A stretch of 64,000 nt of DNA, taken from positions 56,123,080 through 56,187,079 of the forward strand of contig OY292276.1 of NCBI GenBank assembly GCA_958496175.1. The letters run 5' to 3'. Under the pieces are notes generated by a model. It was not told the origin of the DNA. It did no database searches and was given only the letters and a program-made list of their open reading frames with translations. Source of the DNA: Sisyra terminalis (Eukaryota > Arthropoda > Insecta > Neuroptera > Sisyridae). The position numbers and the translations under genes are program-made. Of the stretch, positions 1 to 9,971 are shown piece after piece (the stretch's first letter is position 1; every line of letters starts with the position of its first letter).

Positions 1-1106
1 TAATTTCAATTTTCGCTTTTTACTTTTTTTACTTCAAGTCTTCTTAATAGAAGTTTAAAGTGAAGATTTAAAAAAAAATATTTTCAACTTCTCCGCAATC
101 AAAAGCTCTATACCTCCTCCAAATTGTCATTGTATTGTTTAATAGGTTTTCGCCTATAATTTCTGAAGAATAAACGCAATTTTTTTCTTTGGTATTTTAT
201 AATTTAATTAATAAACTAACATCAAAGAATTTTCAATTATTTTTTTTGGCTTTGACATGTAGTTACACTAAAGTTTTCAGTCAATAAAATGTCTAAACTT
301 GATCATTGGGAATGACGATTTTTCGAAAAGAAGGAATATTTGAATAGCCATTATTTTTTCAAATGTTTAATTTTTTTCAAACTTTTACTTGCATAATATC
401 AAATTTAAGATTATTGTATCCGAAAATGTAATTAGATTTTAAAAGTGGCAACTTTTAAACCTTTCTACAGCGAAAAGCTCATACCTCCTCACTCCGATCA
501 ATCATTATACGTTTTAGGAGGTGGCATGTATATTCAACGACAAAGCATTGTAAATATTAATTATTTTTAACTACCATTGAATTAAATGTCTATAGTTTAT
601 ATGTATTTTGAATAATTTTAATTTATAAGTAAATTTTTATGATTTATTTTTCGATCAGTTAAGGAGAACCCTTGATTATTTAAAATGGCGATTTTGTTAG
701 TTTGGGCGTAATTTCCTTTACAATTTTCGTTTTCTTAAATAAATTAATTTGGGTTTTTTGCTAGCTAATTCTTTTACTTCTTATATTTTTTATGCAAATT
801 TTTTGAAAAAATAAAAAAATTATATCTAGTAACTCCTAGGCAATTAAAAGCTCTAACCTCTTTACTTTGGTCAATCAGTGTACTGTTTTAAAAGTTGCGG
901 TTTACATCATAGTTGTAAGCACTGTAAATAAACATTATTTTGGTAACAATTAACGAAATTGAATATTTAATATTTAAAAATATGTTTTCATAATTTTTTT
1001 TTATTAATTTCAAACAATTCATACAATAAAAGGTGGGTTATTCAGCGACAACATTTGGGTATACAAGGTTAATTTGTAAGACAATTTTTCTCTCAAATAT
1101 TAAAAG
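1..1106. repeat. Higher-order copy 1 of a ~370 bp satellite (three monomers, cut by the window edge)
   Basis: Three diverged monomers lie head to tail. A shared landmark, AAAAGCTC followed by a CTCC- or CTTT-rich stretch and a GTTT-type motif, recurs at 101, 473 and 846, so the monomers are about 372 bp long. The monomers differ clearly from one another, but the whole three-monomer block recurs at 1107 with much higher similarity: the sequence at 1 aligns with 1107 and the landmarks shift by 1103-1106 bp. This is the signature of a higher-order repeat. Other shared words in each monomer are AATAAAATGTCT-like and GGCGATTTT-like. No coding potential is convincing. Confidence 0.8.
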
Positions 1107-2165
1107 TAATTCTAATTTTCAGTTTATACTATTTTTACTCAAGATCTATTTAGTAGAAGTTAAAAGAAAAAAATTTAAAAAAAATATTTTCAACTTCTCC
1201 TCAATTAAAAGCTCTATACCTCCTCCAAATTGTCAATGCATTGTTTAATAAGTTATCGTCAATAATTTCCGAAGAAAAAACTTAATTTTTATCTTTATTA
1301 TTTTATAATTTAATTAGTAAACTAACATCAAAGAATATTCAATGATTTATTTAGCTTTGACATGTAGTTACACTAAAGTTTTCAGTCAATAAAATGTCTA
1401 AGTTTGATCATTGAGAATGACGATTTTTCGAAAAGAAGGAAGATTTGAATAGTCATTATTTTTTCAAATGTTTGATTTATTTCAAACTTTTACTTGCATA
1501 ATATCAAACTAAAGATTATTGTATCCGGAAAAATAATTAGATTTCAAAAGTGGCAACTTTTAACCATTCTACAGCGAAAAGCTCATACCTCTACGCTCCG
1601 ATCAAACGTTGTACGTTTTAGGAGGTTGCATGGATATTCAACGACCAAGCATTTTAAATATTTGTTATTTTTGACTATTTTTGAATTAAATGTCTGATGT
1701 ATATAAATATTTTGAATAATTTTTATTAATAAATAAATTTTTATGATTAATTTTTCAATCAGTTAGTGAGAAAACTTGATTATTTAAAGTGGCGATTTTT
1801 TGAATTTGAACGTAATTTCCTGTACAATTTTGTTTCCCTAAATAGGTTAATTTTGATTCTTTACTTGCGTATATTTTTACTTATAGTATATTTTCTTTAA
1901 ATTTTTTGGAAAAGTACAAAAATCATATCTAATAACCCCTTGGCCATCAAAAGCTCTAACCTCTTTACTTTGGTTAATCAATGTATTGTCTTAAAAGATT
2001 CCGTTTACGTCATAGTTGTAAGCACTATAGATATGCATTTACTTTGGTAATAATTAACAGAATTGATTGTTTATATTTTTAATATTTTTTTATTAATTTT
2101 AATAAACATATACTTTATTTTAGGGGGTTATTTAACGATAAAATTTGGGCATTTGAAATAGCAAT
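1107..2165. repeat. Higher-order copy 2 of the ~370 bp satellite
   Basis: The landmark AAAAGCTC recurs at 1207, 1577 and 1949, each about 1.1 kb after its partner in copy 1 (101, 473, 846). Corresponding monomers in the two copies are much more alike than neighbours within a copy; for example the stretch after 1207 matches the stretch after 101 nearly word for word. Small indels and many substitutions separate the copies, so this array looks old and no longer homogenised. Short open frames inside it (1033-1248 and 1494-1697) are simply repeat sequence. Confidence 0.8.
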
Positions 2166-2600
2166 TTTTTGAATTATTGAAGAATTTGACTTATACATTT
2201 TTTTTTCGGATAAAAAAAAATTCGGATAAAACTAAATGGAATAATTTTATATTTTTTTTAAGATGATTATTATTAATTAATTAATAAAGAAAGGAATCAT
2301 TTAATAATAATATCTTTTTCTTAAACTCTTACGTTGACACTTTGAATCAATAAAATGTTATTTTCTTAAAGGCGAGGTTAATTTGAATTACAATTTTTTT
2401 CCATTATATAATTTATTTTTTATTTTTGTATGTTAATTTTTTTACAAATAGTTGTTATTTTTAAAATTTTAAGGAAAAAATTAAAAAATGTTTACTCTCA
2501 ACCCTTCCACAAAAAAAAGCTCTAGCCCCCTCTGTCTTTCAGTGTATTGTTTAAGAATATCTCTTTTATTACTTTCAAGGACTATAAAATGTTCACTTAA
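2166..2600. repeat. Decayed end of the ~370 bp satellite array
   Basis: One further landmark occurs at 2515 (AAAAGCTCT followed by a CCCTCTGTC and GTGTATTGTTTAAG stretch). It lies 566 bp after the previous one instead of ~370, so this monomer is disrupted by unrelated AT-rich sequence. After about 2600 I find no further trace of this satellite, so this is its right boundary. Confidence 0.5.
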
Positions 2601-3596
2601 GTTGCCATTGATTGAATAAATAAATCGAATGGTAGACAAAGAAGTAAAGAAATTTTAAAAATACTACAAACAGGGAAAATTTCTTTCAATAATTTCAAAA
2701 GCTCTACCGTAAAAATCCAACGAAACTAATGATAGAAACATTTTTTTTTTTGTTTGATATTCAGACAAAAATAGCAAATTTGTGATTTGGTGTAATTGAT
2801 ATTTGTCGGGAAACGTTTGAAAGCCTCGAATTTCAGTTCAACGAACTTAAAAAAATTAATACGCCTACCGGTTGACGAATGATTGCAACATACGCGTACG
2901 GCTCGTTGCCTACACCACGGCAATGATTTGCGTTGAAATTGGTACATAAGCGGTGTACATCAGTCATATATGCGAGCTTTTCTTCGACACACAAAGACTT
3001 TAACTTCTTCTCTTTGCCACACTAATTTAGGCTTCTTCCTTCCGACACGGGGCGCTCTTTAGAGGGTATAGTGAATTCGTGCGTCTCCTCCATCGTCTTC
3101 TGGCTTCAATACGTACTCTCATTCCGAACAATTTGTTCGGATCTATCAACTTAATGTCGTGTATGAACATGAAGGAGGATGAAGACCTCACACCGTCAAT
3201 TTCATAGGGTACCCCATGCTTCTTTTAAATACTCTTTATAGATCATATATGTATGGAACTATCATATACGAATTACATCCCCAACTGCTTCACATAAGTC
3301 GTTGGGGGAGATTTGTTTTATTGTTTAATAAAAAAAAAGTTCAACTAATTTTTCTTCAGAAGAAACGGTTACCTATTTACGTTTAATTATTAATAACAAC
3401 AGTAGCGTTCAGAAGAAGGCCGATTAAAATAAATAAATGGACACCCATTAATTGGATATCAATTGGATTCTTTAACAAAAATCTATGTTCTTTTTTAAGA
3501 TATCGAAAAATCAGCATACTTGAAATTAGAGGTGGCTAACCCAAATGATATCGCGGGCCACTTTTGAAGTTATATCTCATATTCTCCATACTAAAT
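2601..3596. other. Unrecognised stretch between satellite and composite repeat
   Basis: No gene or repeat family is recognised. The part from about 2860 to 3240 is visibly richer in G and C than its neighbours and contains open frames on the minus strand. A perfect 17 bp palindrome, CCGAACAATTTGTTCGG, lies near 3125-3141. A 73-codon minus-strand frame at 2726-2947 has no recognisable domain. The rest is plain AT-rich sequence. Confidence 0.4.
3027..3224 (-). CDS. Unrecognised 65-codon open frame, possible exon or relic
   Basis: Between two in-frame stops the minus strand is open for 65 codons. The frame lacks an early methionine, so it would have to be an internal exon, a fragment or chance. 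The product would hold a serine run, an FMFIHDIKLIDPNKLF segment and an arginine-rich segment (RRRWRRR), and would end shortly after PCRKEEA. I recognise no family. It draws attention because its composition is less AT-rich than the flanks and its codons look varied rather than repetitive. No clear splice signals were established, so confidence that it is a gene is low. Confidence 0.15.
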   Translation of the reverse strand, partial: KKHGVPYEIDGVRSSSSFMFIHDIKLIDPNKLFGMRVRIEARRRWRRRTNSLYPLKSAPCRKEEA

Positions 3597-3822
3597 TTAG
3601 ATACACTGTAAACATTTTTTGATATATTGGTTTTCACTACTTTGGTCATTATAAAATATACACATTTTATAAAGACCTGATGCATCTCGCGGGTTGGTTA
3701 CTTTTGGCAACCTCGGATTTAAATAAACAATGAATAATCTATTGTTTATCTGCATACATATAATTTTAATATTGCTTTTTGTAGATTTCATAAATTCAAA
3801 AAGTACCGCATCGATTTAGCTC
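3597..3822. repeat. Left direct repeat flanking the foldback
   Basis: This ~226 bp unit runs from TTTAGATACACTGTAAAC to GCATCGATTTAGCTCAAA. It returns on the other side of the foldback from 5071 in the same orientation, with the same internal order: GTAAACATTTTTTGATATAT, then the TCTCGCGGGTTGG motif, then AAATAAACAATGAATAAT. A related CGCGGG motif also occurs just before it, near 3550. An open frame at 3597-3791 on the minus strand is repeat sequence. The unit may be the end of a larger unclassified element. Confidence 0.7.
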
Positions 3823-4415
3823 AAAGGACATAGGACGATAAGTATAGTGAATCGGTCCCAGAAGAGTATTTGGTTCATAATTTCAGGGTATGTTGGTACT
3901 ATTATGATACATAAATTCGGCAAGTTTCAGATCCCTATGTATTACCGTTTTTTCAAAAATCGAAAAAAGCTGCAAATCAGAAAAAAAAAATATTCTGAAA
4001 AACTTGTGAATTGATTTATTTGAATTTGGGAAATGTTATAGGGGCTGATGGTAGCTTCTAGAAAAAAAATTAAGAGCTTTATCGATTAATAAGATCCTTG
4101 AAAAAGAGAGATTTTTCTTTTAATTTTAATTTTTAACCATGATAAAATTTTGGTACAATTACGAAATTATTTTTTTCGAATTTCCCATCCAATTTTCTTT
4201 AAACTTATGTGTTTTTTTAATTTTAAAAAATGGTACGCCATATTGAAAAAAAATAAAAACCAATTTTTTTACGCAAAAACCCATTAATGTATTAAACAGA
4301 TACAGAGCTTAATCGATTACTTTACGAGTGCAAATAACAGAAAATATTAAAAACAATAATATAAAAAAAGTTGTTTTCTATTAAATGAATTCAATCATTA
4401 ATATAAAAATTATTT
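3823..4415. repeat. Left arm of a long inverted repeat (foldback)
   Basis: The sequence from AAAGGACATAGGAC onward is found as its reverse complement in 4481-5072. Shared blocks in mirrored order include the TATAGTGAATCG end, CAGATCCCTATGTATTA, AATTTCGTAATTGTACC-like, ATGGTACGCCATATTG, AATCGATTACTTTACGAGTGC and GTTGTTTTCTATTAA. The arms are about 590 bp long with scattered mismatches, and the loop is only ~65 bp. No coding region is recognised in the arm. Confidence 0.85.
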
Positions 4416-4480
4416 GGCACTATTATGATTCAGGCAGCATCAAGTGTTATCTTATACAATAAGATTAATAAATAATTGAT

Positions 4481-5072
4481 TAAATAATTTTTATTTAAAG
4501 ATTGAATTCACTTAATAGAAAACAACTGTTTTCATATTATTGTTTTTAATATTTTCTATTATTTGCACTCGTATAGTAATCGATTAAGCTCGGTTTCGGT
4601 TTATTACATTTCTAGATTTTTGTATAAAAAAATCGGTTTTTAATTTTTTTCAATATGGCGTACCGTTTTTAAAATTTAAAAAACACATAACTTTAAAAGA
4701 AATTGGATGGGAAATTGAAAAAAAATAATTTCGTAGTTGTACCAAAATTGTATCATGGTAAAAAATTAAAAATAAAAGAAAAAGCTCTATTTTTTCAAGG
4801 ATTTTATACACCGATAAAGCTCTTAATTTTTTTTCTAAAAGCTATCATCAGCCCCTATAACATAACCAAAATCCAAATAAATCGATTCACAAGTTTCTGA
4901 GAAATTTTTTTTTCCGATTTCCAGCTTTTTTCGATTTTTTGAAGAAACGATAATACATAGGGATCTGAAACTTGCCGAATTAATGTATCATAATAGTACT
5001 AATGTACCCTGAAATTATGAACCAAATACCCTTCTGGAGTCGATTCACTATACTTAACATCCTATGTCCTTT
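4481..5072. repeat. Right arm of the long inverted repeat (foldback)
   Basis: This is the reverse-complement partner of 3823-4415; its outer end reads CGATTCACTATACTTAACAT and then CCTATGTCCTTT. The arms have drifted, with point differences and short indels, so the structure is not brand new. The open frame 4703-4900 lies inside this arm and is low-complexity lysine- and phenylalanine-rich sequence, not a gene. Together with the 65 bp spacer the arms form a ~1.25 kb foldback of unknown family. Confidence 0.85.
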
Positions 5073-5144
5073 AGATACACAGTAAACATTTTTTGATATA
5101 TTGGTTTTCACCACTTTGGTCATTATAAAATATATGCATTTTAT

Positions 5145-5491
5145 CGACAACTCGATAAGACAACTAGCTTACATCCAAAATAAGTTAATTAACAAAAAAT
5201 GTAACAACAATCAATTGACTGCGCCATTGAAAATACGAAACTACTTTATAGTTAGAGCTCTTAGTTTTTATTATAATGGTTGTAAAAAACTTCATGCTGA
5301 AAGGCTGAGTAACACTAGATCTAAGCGACTAGTATTGCCAAAAATTAAAAAAATCTATTCAAGCCAAAAGTGCTTACTACGTTGCGATTAAATATTTTAA
5401 TATGCTACCTGAAAACATGAAATCGCTGATCTGTTCCAAAAAGATATTGGGCAAAAAGCTGGGAAACTGGATTTCCAACTCTAGGACGTAA
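5145..5491 (+). pseudogene. C-terminal end of a non-LTR reverse-transcriptase ORF, frameshifted
   Basis: In the frame used up to about 5362 the product reads NTRSKRLVLPKIKKIYSSQ. One base later, in the next frame from 5363, it continues AKSAYYVAIKYFNMLPENMK and stops at 5489-5491. Joined across the shift this matches the general ending of CR1/jockey-type ORF2 proteins, which have a basic L-x-LP segment, an aromatic-containing segment, then a W/F-N-x-LP motif and a short lysine-rich tail. The frameshift and the loss of everything upstream make it a dead fragment. Family recognition is from pattern knowledge, not a search. Confidence 0.6.
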
Positions 5492-5671
5492 TTTTAGAAA
5501 AAAATAGTTTTAAGTAGTATTGTAATATATCTTTTTTAGTTTGTATTATTGATTTAATAAATTTTATTAGCTATACTATTTTTGTGTAAATTTTGTAGTT
5601 CTTCTGGTTCTATGAACAGGTGTAAAGCACCTCTATAGAAATTCCACCAAAAGTAAAATAATAAATAAATA
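5145..5671 (+). mobile_element. 5'-truncated non-LTR retrotransposon tail (CR1/jockey-like)
   Basis: The insert has the expected anatomy of a truncated non-LTR copy. The end of a reverse-transcriptase ORF comes first, then a ~180 bp 3' untranslated part, then a short 3' tail of AATAAATAAATAAAA type before the host repeat resumes. The comparison with the uninterrupted repeat at 3597-3822 defines both edges to within a few bases. Assignment to the CR1/jockey superfamily rests only on the ORF ending; the exact clade cannot be told. Confidence 0.65.
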
Positions 5672-5908
5672 AAATCCTGATGTATATCGCGGGTTGGCCA
5701 CCTCTGACAACTTCTGATTTAAATAAACAATGAATAATCGTTTATATCTTTAGCTACATATTAAAATTGTTATATTGATTTGTGTAGATTTCAAAAACTC
5801 AAAAATTCCTGCATCGATTTCGCTCAAATTTTGTCACGATATGCAATCTACTTTAAAAATTGTTTTTATCTTTTTATTGCGTTAGGAACATACCTGTGAT
5901 CACAAGAA

Positions 5909-5942
5909 AACGGCTATTTCGGAGGTCAATACAATAGCCGTT
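5909..5942. other. Perfect 10 bp hairpin
   Basis: AACGGCTATT at 5909-5918 pairs exactly with AATAGCCGTT at 5933-5942 across a 14 base loop. It may be the end of a small palindromic element or chance. There is no T-run that would suggest a bacterial terminator, and the context is eukaryotic. Confidence 0.5.
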
Positions 5943-6514
5943 AACTGTCAATACTTCATTGTTATGATCGCGCAGTGATTTTTAGAGGTAGAGCAAATTT
6001 TCTCAGAAACGTAATTGATAAATGTCTATTTTGAAGGTAAGTTAATAAGGGATGCTGCGGTTGATAAGGGAGGTGATTCTAATAATTCACAAGCTTTATT
6101 TTTCCTAAATTCAATATATTTATTTGCAACCATTTATAACCATAGGCTGCCAAGACAACGTCTGCTGAGTTCGGCTAGTTTTATATACATAAATATCGCT
6201 AGAAATAATGCCATAAACAATATGCAAGAAAATTGTAAGGTTTAAAAAGTAATTATCTTTTCATTTCTCTGCATTATTTTTATGAAGAGTTTGAGTGGCT
6301 TTTCGCTCTCTGGCTGTGGCAGAATCCATTACCGAACAATTACATTTCACATTAGAACAATTAAGACTTTATTCCATTACGAAACTTTTCCAGAAACACA
6401 AAACGTTGTAGTGGAAAATATTGAGGCGCAATATGATCAAAACACGTTGTCCAGGCGCTGACTGTATAACGTGATGAAAAATTCTCGTTTCTATCTCCCT
6501 TACACTATGCTAGG

Positions 6515-6546
6515 GGTGGTTATGGTGGTGGTTGTGGTGGTGGTGG
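6515..6546. repeat. GGT-type microsatellite
   Basis: This is a short run of GGT units broken by single TAT and TGT interruptions. It makes the valine run in the small frame at 6471-6656, which is therefore not evidence for a protein. Confidence 0.7.
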
Positions 6547-8088
6547 CGACGGCAATGCCAATGTCTTGTGATGGAAGCCTCTTCATTGGTGTTATATCAG
6601 ATGAAATCTCCTTGAAGAAGTCGCAGAAATTAATAATAAATCTTCAGTTGATATGATGAAAATGTCTCGGTAATGGTCGCATATTGTGTGGCATATAATG
6701 CGATATTATTGTTTGAGTGTCACTTGAAATCACGGCTGGGAATAAAACAAAAAATCGCTTAAAAGACCCTTAACTCTGGGCGATAGCGGGAGTGAAACTA
6801 CCCCCCATTTCGTGTGCTGTTATACCCCAACGTCTGGTTAAGGGTTAGTCTTGTTTTAACATCTTAACGATTTACGGTATTATGTGTGATCCTCTAATGC
6901 ACCATTTTTTATGAATAGCTCAATAATTTTTTAATTGTTCATTGCAGGGTATTTTCATCATCGAGCAATTCTCTTCTTTGTTCGCTGGAAAATTCAAGTA
7001 ATTTCCCAGTCAAATTCAATTTTTTTTTAAATCGGTTTAACGCCTTTTCATCTTTAGAAATATCCTTTCACAAATTCTTGCCCTTTTTTGTACAATACGT
7101 TCCCACCCTATGTCGTATTAAATAAAATTTGTCAAAATGAAATTTTTAATTTATGGCTCCCAATCATGAAAATCTTCAAATATTGAACCGGCTTTATGAT
7201 TCAAAATTAATAATAAAAAAATGACGTTTGCAATAGTCCAAATTCTATAGCCAGAATCTATATAGCATTCAAGTCTGAACAGAAAAACCCCCGTACGAAC
7301 CCAACCCTTACATTAGCTCGAATCGAATAGAGTTGATTGTTTCGCTTTTCCGACGCGCGTTAAATGCCCAATTCGCCCGATTTGAGGTGAAGGAAAGCGA
7401 GGGGGAGTGCTACAACTATGTCATACTCATATTTATTGCAATTAACGGTATATCACAAATGAGTCGGCCAGGGGATGGAGTAGGAAGTGTGGCGACTAAG
7501 CACCATGACTGCAATGTGTATGGGATCTTACGGGAATGGAAACATTACCAGCTTATTATTACTTACATCATAATTACACGCCGTATTTAACTGCTTTTAT
7601 ATTGTTTCTTAAATGCTCTTTCTCTCTGTGGTAATACCCTCATCCTCATCCCCCATCCCATCGTTTCAACCACTTACTTTAAAACCATTCGTCATTTTCA
7701 ATCAATTACTTTTTTAATGTCTGCATAAAACGAATGTCGTGTCTATGTCTTGTATTTAATAATTTCATTTTTCTCCCCCCCCAATTCTTTTGCTTCAGTC
7801 GACTTCAATGGAGCCGTAATGGCACCTGTAGCCTTAACTGGCAAATGAAACGAGAATTAGCGTTCATGAGAAAAATATTGTAATCGACTCACCACTTGGT
7901 CGTCATTAACAACTTTAATAAGTATTTTATTTCGAGAAAATGTTCGAAAATTTTCCTACTTTGAACTTCAAAAGTTTCCTGAAAATTTGGGGTCTTCTAT
8001 TTGTAAATATGAATTTGGATCGATTAAAAATAATAATGGGAAATTTCAACGATAAATATTCAGCGACAACAATTAGTTACCCAAATTT

Positions 8089-8241
8089 AAGCAAGCCATT
8101 CACGCTCCGATTAGCAGTCCAACTAATCGGACTACTAATTGGATATTCTAGTTGGATCGCCTAAATGATCCGACTAGTCCAACTAGACATCCAACTTCCA
8201 ACAATACCAAGTTGGACTGCAAGAGCGTGAATGACCTACTT
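8089..8241. mobile_element. Small MITE-like element with terminal inverted repeats
   Basis: CATTCACGCTC at 8097-8107 is the exact reverse complement of GAGCGTGAATG at 8223-8233. The similarity continues inward: GCAGTCCAACT near the left end pairs with AGTTGGACTGC near the right end. It also continues outward with a few mismatches to about 8089 and 8241. The interior is rich in further CCAACT/AGTTGG words that can fold. Total size is about 150 bp with no coding capacity, as expected for a non-autonomous DNA element. No clear target duplication could be fixed, so the superfamily is open. Confidence 0.6.
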
Positions 8242-8589
8242 TATTTTTGACACATTAATTACCAAAAGTTTCTATAAAAAGGAGTCTTAGCATCTAGGAT
8301 GCACTAGATGGACGTTAGTGGTGTTTGTAGCTTGTGAGCCGCATGCGGCTCAACACTTCTTCATTAAAATAAGAAAAACAACCTTCACCAAAATTCACCT
8401 AAAATTGTATCGAATTAATGTTAAGTTATGCTAATCTTATCGTGGGGATATAATACCTTAAAGGGCCTTATGGATCCTAAAGATATCCATAACGAATCAT
8501 TTGACAAAACGGCGAGTATTTCATAGGCCAAATGTGTAAGTTTCATTTCTTTTGGGAACCTTAAAACATTGAAACCGATATTGGATAGT
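8242..8589. other. Unrecognised spacer with an 18 bp perfect palindrome
   Basis: Between the MITE-like element and the piggyBac copy I see no gene. The one notable item is the perfect palindrome TGAGCCGCATGCGGCTCA at 8335-8352, which stands out by its high GC in an AT-rich stretch. The word resembles motifs seen inside some DNA transposons, but no flanking termini confirm that here. Confidence 0.45.
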
Positions 8590-8593
8590 TTAA

Positions 8594-8661
8594 CCTTTCC
8601 GACACGGAGGGTTGAAAAATTTCAAATGGTCCGAAGCGGGGTATCCGACATACCCCAGACC
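8594..8661. repeat. Left terminal and subterminal inverted repeat of the piggyBac element
   Basis: It starts immediately after TTAA. Its tip CCTTTCC and its subterminal GGTCCGAAGCGGGGT and TACCCC words are mirrored at the other end, although about 20 bp of extra sequence separates tip and subterminal word here compared with the right end. That asymmetry is common in piggyBac ends. Confidence 0.75.
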
Positions 8662-9057
8662 AAATCCAGTGCTTCTCAAACAAAGTGAAATAGGTTTTTA
8701 AATGAAAATTTTTTTTGAGTATTACAAATATTTTAATTTTTTCAAAAAAATTCTAAAGTACATAATATGTGCATATTTTTTTTAAATGGTAATCAAAATT
8801 AAAAAAAAATAATATAATTACAACTTAAAAACCATAAAAAATAAAAATTATTTACAAAAGAACTTAGGTATAAAAGAAATAGTTCATATAGTTTATATAG
8901 CTAAAATATTACAAAACTAATTTACTTATAATAAAACTATATATTTAGATTTGTTAGATATATTTAGATTACTATAATACATTTTTACAGACTATAAATT
9001 AATGTTTACAATTTGGACAAGAAATTGTTTTAATTTGATAGCGGTGAATAAGTTACA

Positions 9058-9713
9058 TCATATTATTAATAAGTCACATCGAATTTTAAATTTTCTGTCT
9101 TCACTTCTTGGGCAAAAACTACAACTCGTAGTTTTTGGTATATCCTGCTGGTCTTGCTCTACTGCCAATTGAAGGTTCTTCGTTGGAGTGCTATTTCCAT
9201 TATTGATAACTTGGTCAAATAACTCAAAGCCGAGTTGAATGTGCTTGTGGTAATTTACATTGTTGTTTTTCCGTTTTAAAACATTTTCTTTTAGCAATTC
9301 CGTAGCCAATTCTCGAAGAAATGCTTGTCTTCGGCTACGGTTTCCTTTTCGCCAATCTGGTTTATTTTGTACCCAAATAATGTAAGCATTTAATGCAGCC
9401 ATATCTATTATTTCCATGACTATTCTGAACGGCCACCTTCTAGTAGTCCTAACAAGACTATACTGTTGGGTCATTTTGTCTCCAGTATCGACAGCTCCTT
9501 TGGTTTTATTATAATGAATAATAATATTTGGCCTTTTTCGCGGACCATCTTCTACTTCAATATTTTTGACTTCTGTGGATAATAGTCACCGCTTGATTTT
9601 TGATTGATAAATATTTCTCTTTTGTTTCTCCTGATTGTTCCGGTGAGAGTCACATCATTTAAAAAAAATTGTTCGCTAAAGGAATTGATGTAAAGAAATT
9701 TAGAAACACTGGT
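9058..9713 (-). pseudogene. piggyBac transposase, C-terminal fragment with a frameshift
   Basis: This is the remnant of a TTAA-specific cut-and-paste transposase. Reading on the minus strand, a first segment (about 9713 to 9590) gives LTGTIRRNKRE, the conserved GT-x-R-x-NK stretch. After a frameshift near 9590 a second segment gives IIIHYNKTKGAVDTGDKM, matching the family's YN-x-TKGGVD block, whose aspartate is one of the catalytic acidic residues. It continues YSLVRTTRRWPFRIVMEIID and AALNAYIIW, the usual core ending, and then SCSFCPRSEDRKFKIRC, the start of the C-terminal cysteine-rich zinc-binding tail. That tail is cut by a stop, so only the first cysteines remain in frame. Only about 200 of the usual ~550-600 residues survive, and upstream the frame meets a stop, so it cannot be active. 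Confidence 0.85.
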
Positions 9714-9971
9714 TTAGAAATAAGCAGGTAAGATCGATAAGATGTTGCACGTTCAAGAATGAATACACAACTAAACGTTTGAGAAAGAAAACAATGCATT
9801 TTACAATTATCACTTTCGGTTTACACTTTGCAATTTGCATTTTGAGAATTATGAAATAATCACAGAAGAAACTCAATAAAACTGTCTCTCTTCTTTGTGC
9901 CGTAGTAGAGTGAAACATATAATCATTAAAATAATTTTTAGAAAGTTGAAGATTTTAAAGTGATCCATGGG

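Larger units (their letters stand above)
5071..5840. repeat. Right direct repeat flanking the foldback, interrupted by a retrotransposon tail
   Basis: The unit starts TTAGATACACAGTAAAC and ends near GCATCGATTTCGCTCAAA, matching 3597-3822. It is split at 5144/5145: the left part stops after GCATTTTAT, and the right part resumes at ATCCTGATGTATATCGCGGG at about 5672. Removing the 527 bp insert gives a unit of about 240 bp, comparable to the left copy. Confidence 0.7.
5841..8088. other. Unrecognised non-repetitive stretch
   Basis: I see no gene, RNA gene or known element here. Several short open frames exist (6015-6245, 6471-6656, 7333-7590, 7940-8164), but none shows a domain, signal peptide or sensible coding composition. 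The 7320-7560 part is less AT-rich than the rest and could be a conserved or exonic piece, but nothing identifies it. Local structures are a hairpin at 5909-5942, a GGT microsatellite at 6515-6546 and an imperfect hairpin at 6761-6857. Confidence 0.4.

Noticed and set aside
1..2600. Common origin of the 370 bp and 340 bp satellites
   Set aside because: Only short AT-rich words such as TTTTCAACT are shared; no extended alignment was seen.
4703..4900. 65-codon plus-strand frame as a gene
   Set aside because: It lies in the right foldback arm and encodes low-complexity lysine/phenylalanine sequence.
6471..6656. Valine-run protein
   Set aside because: The valine run is the translation of a GGT microsatellite; nothing else supports coding.
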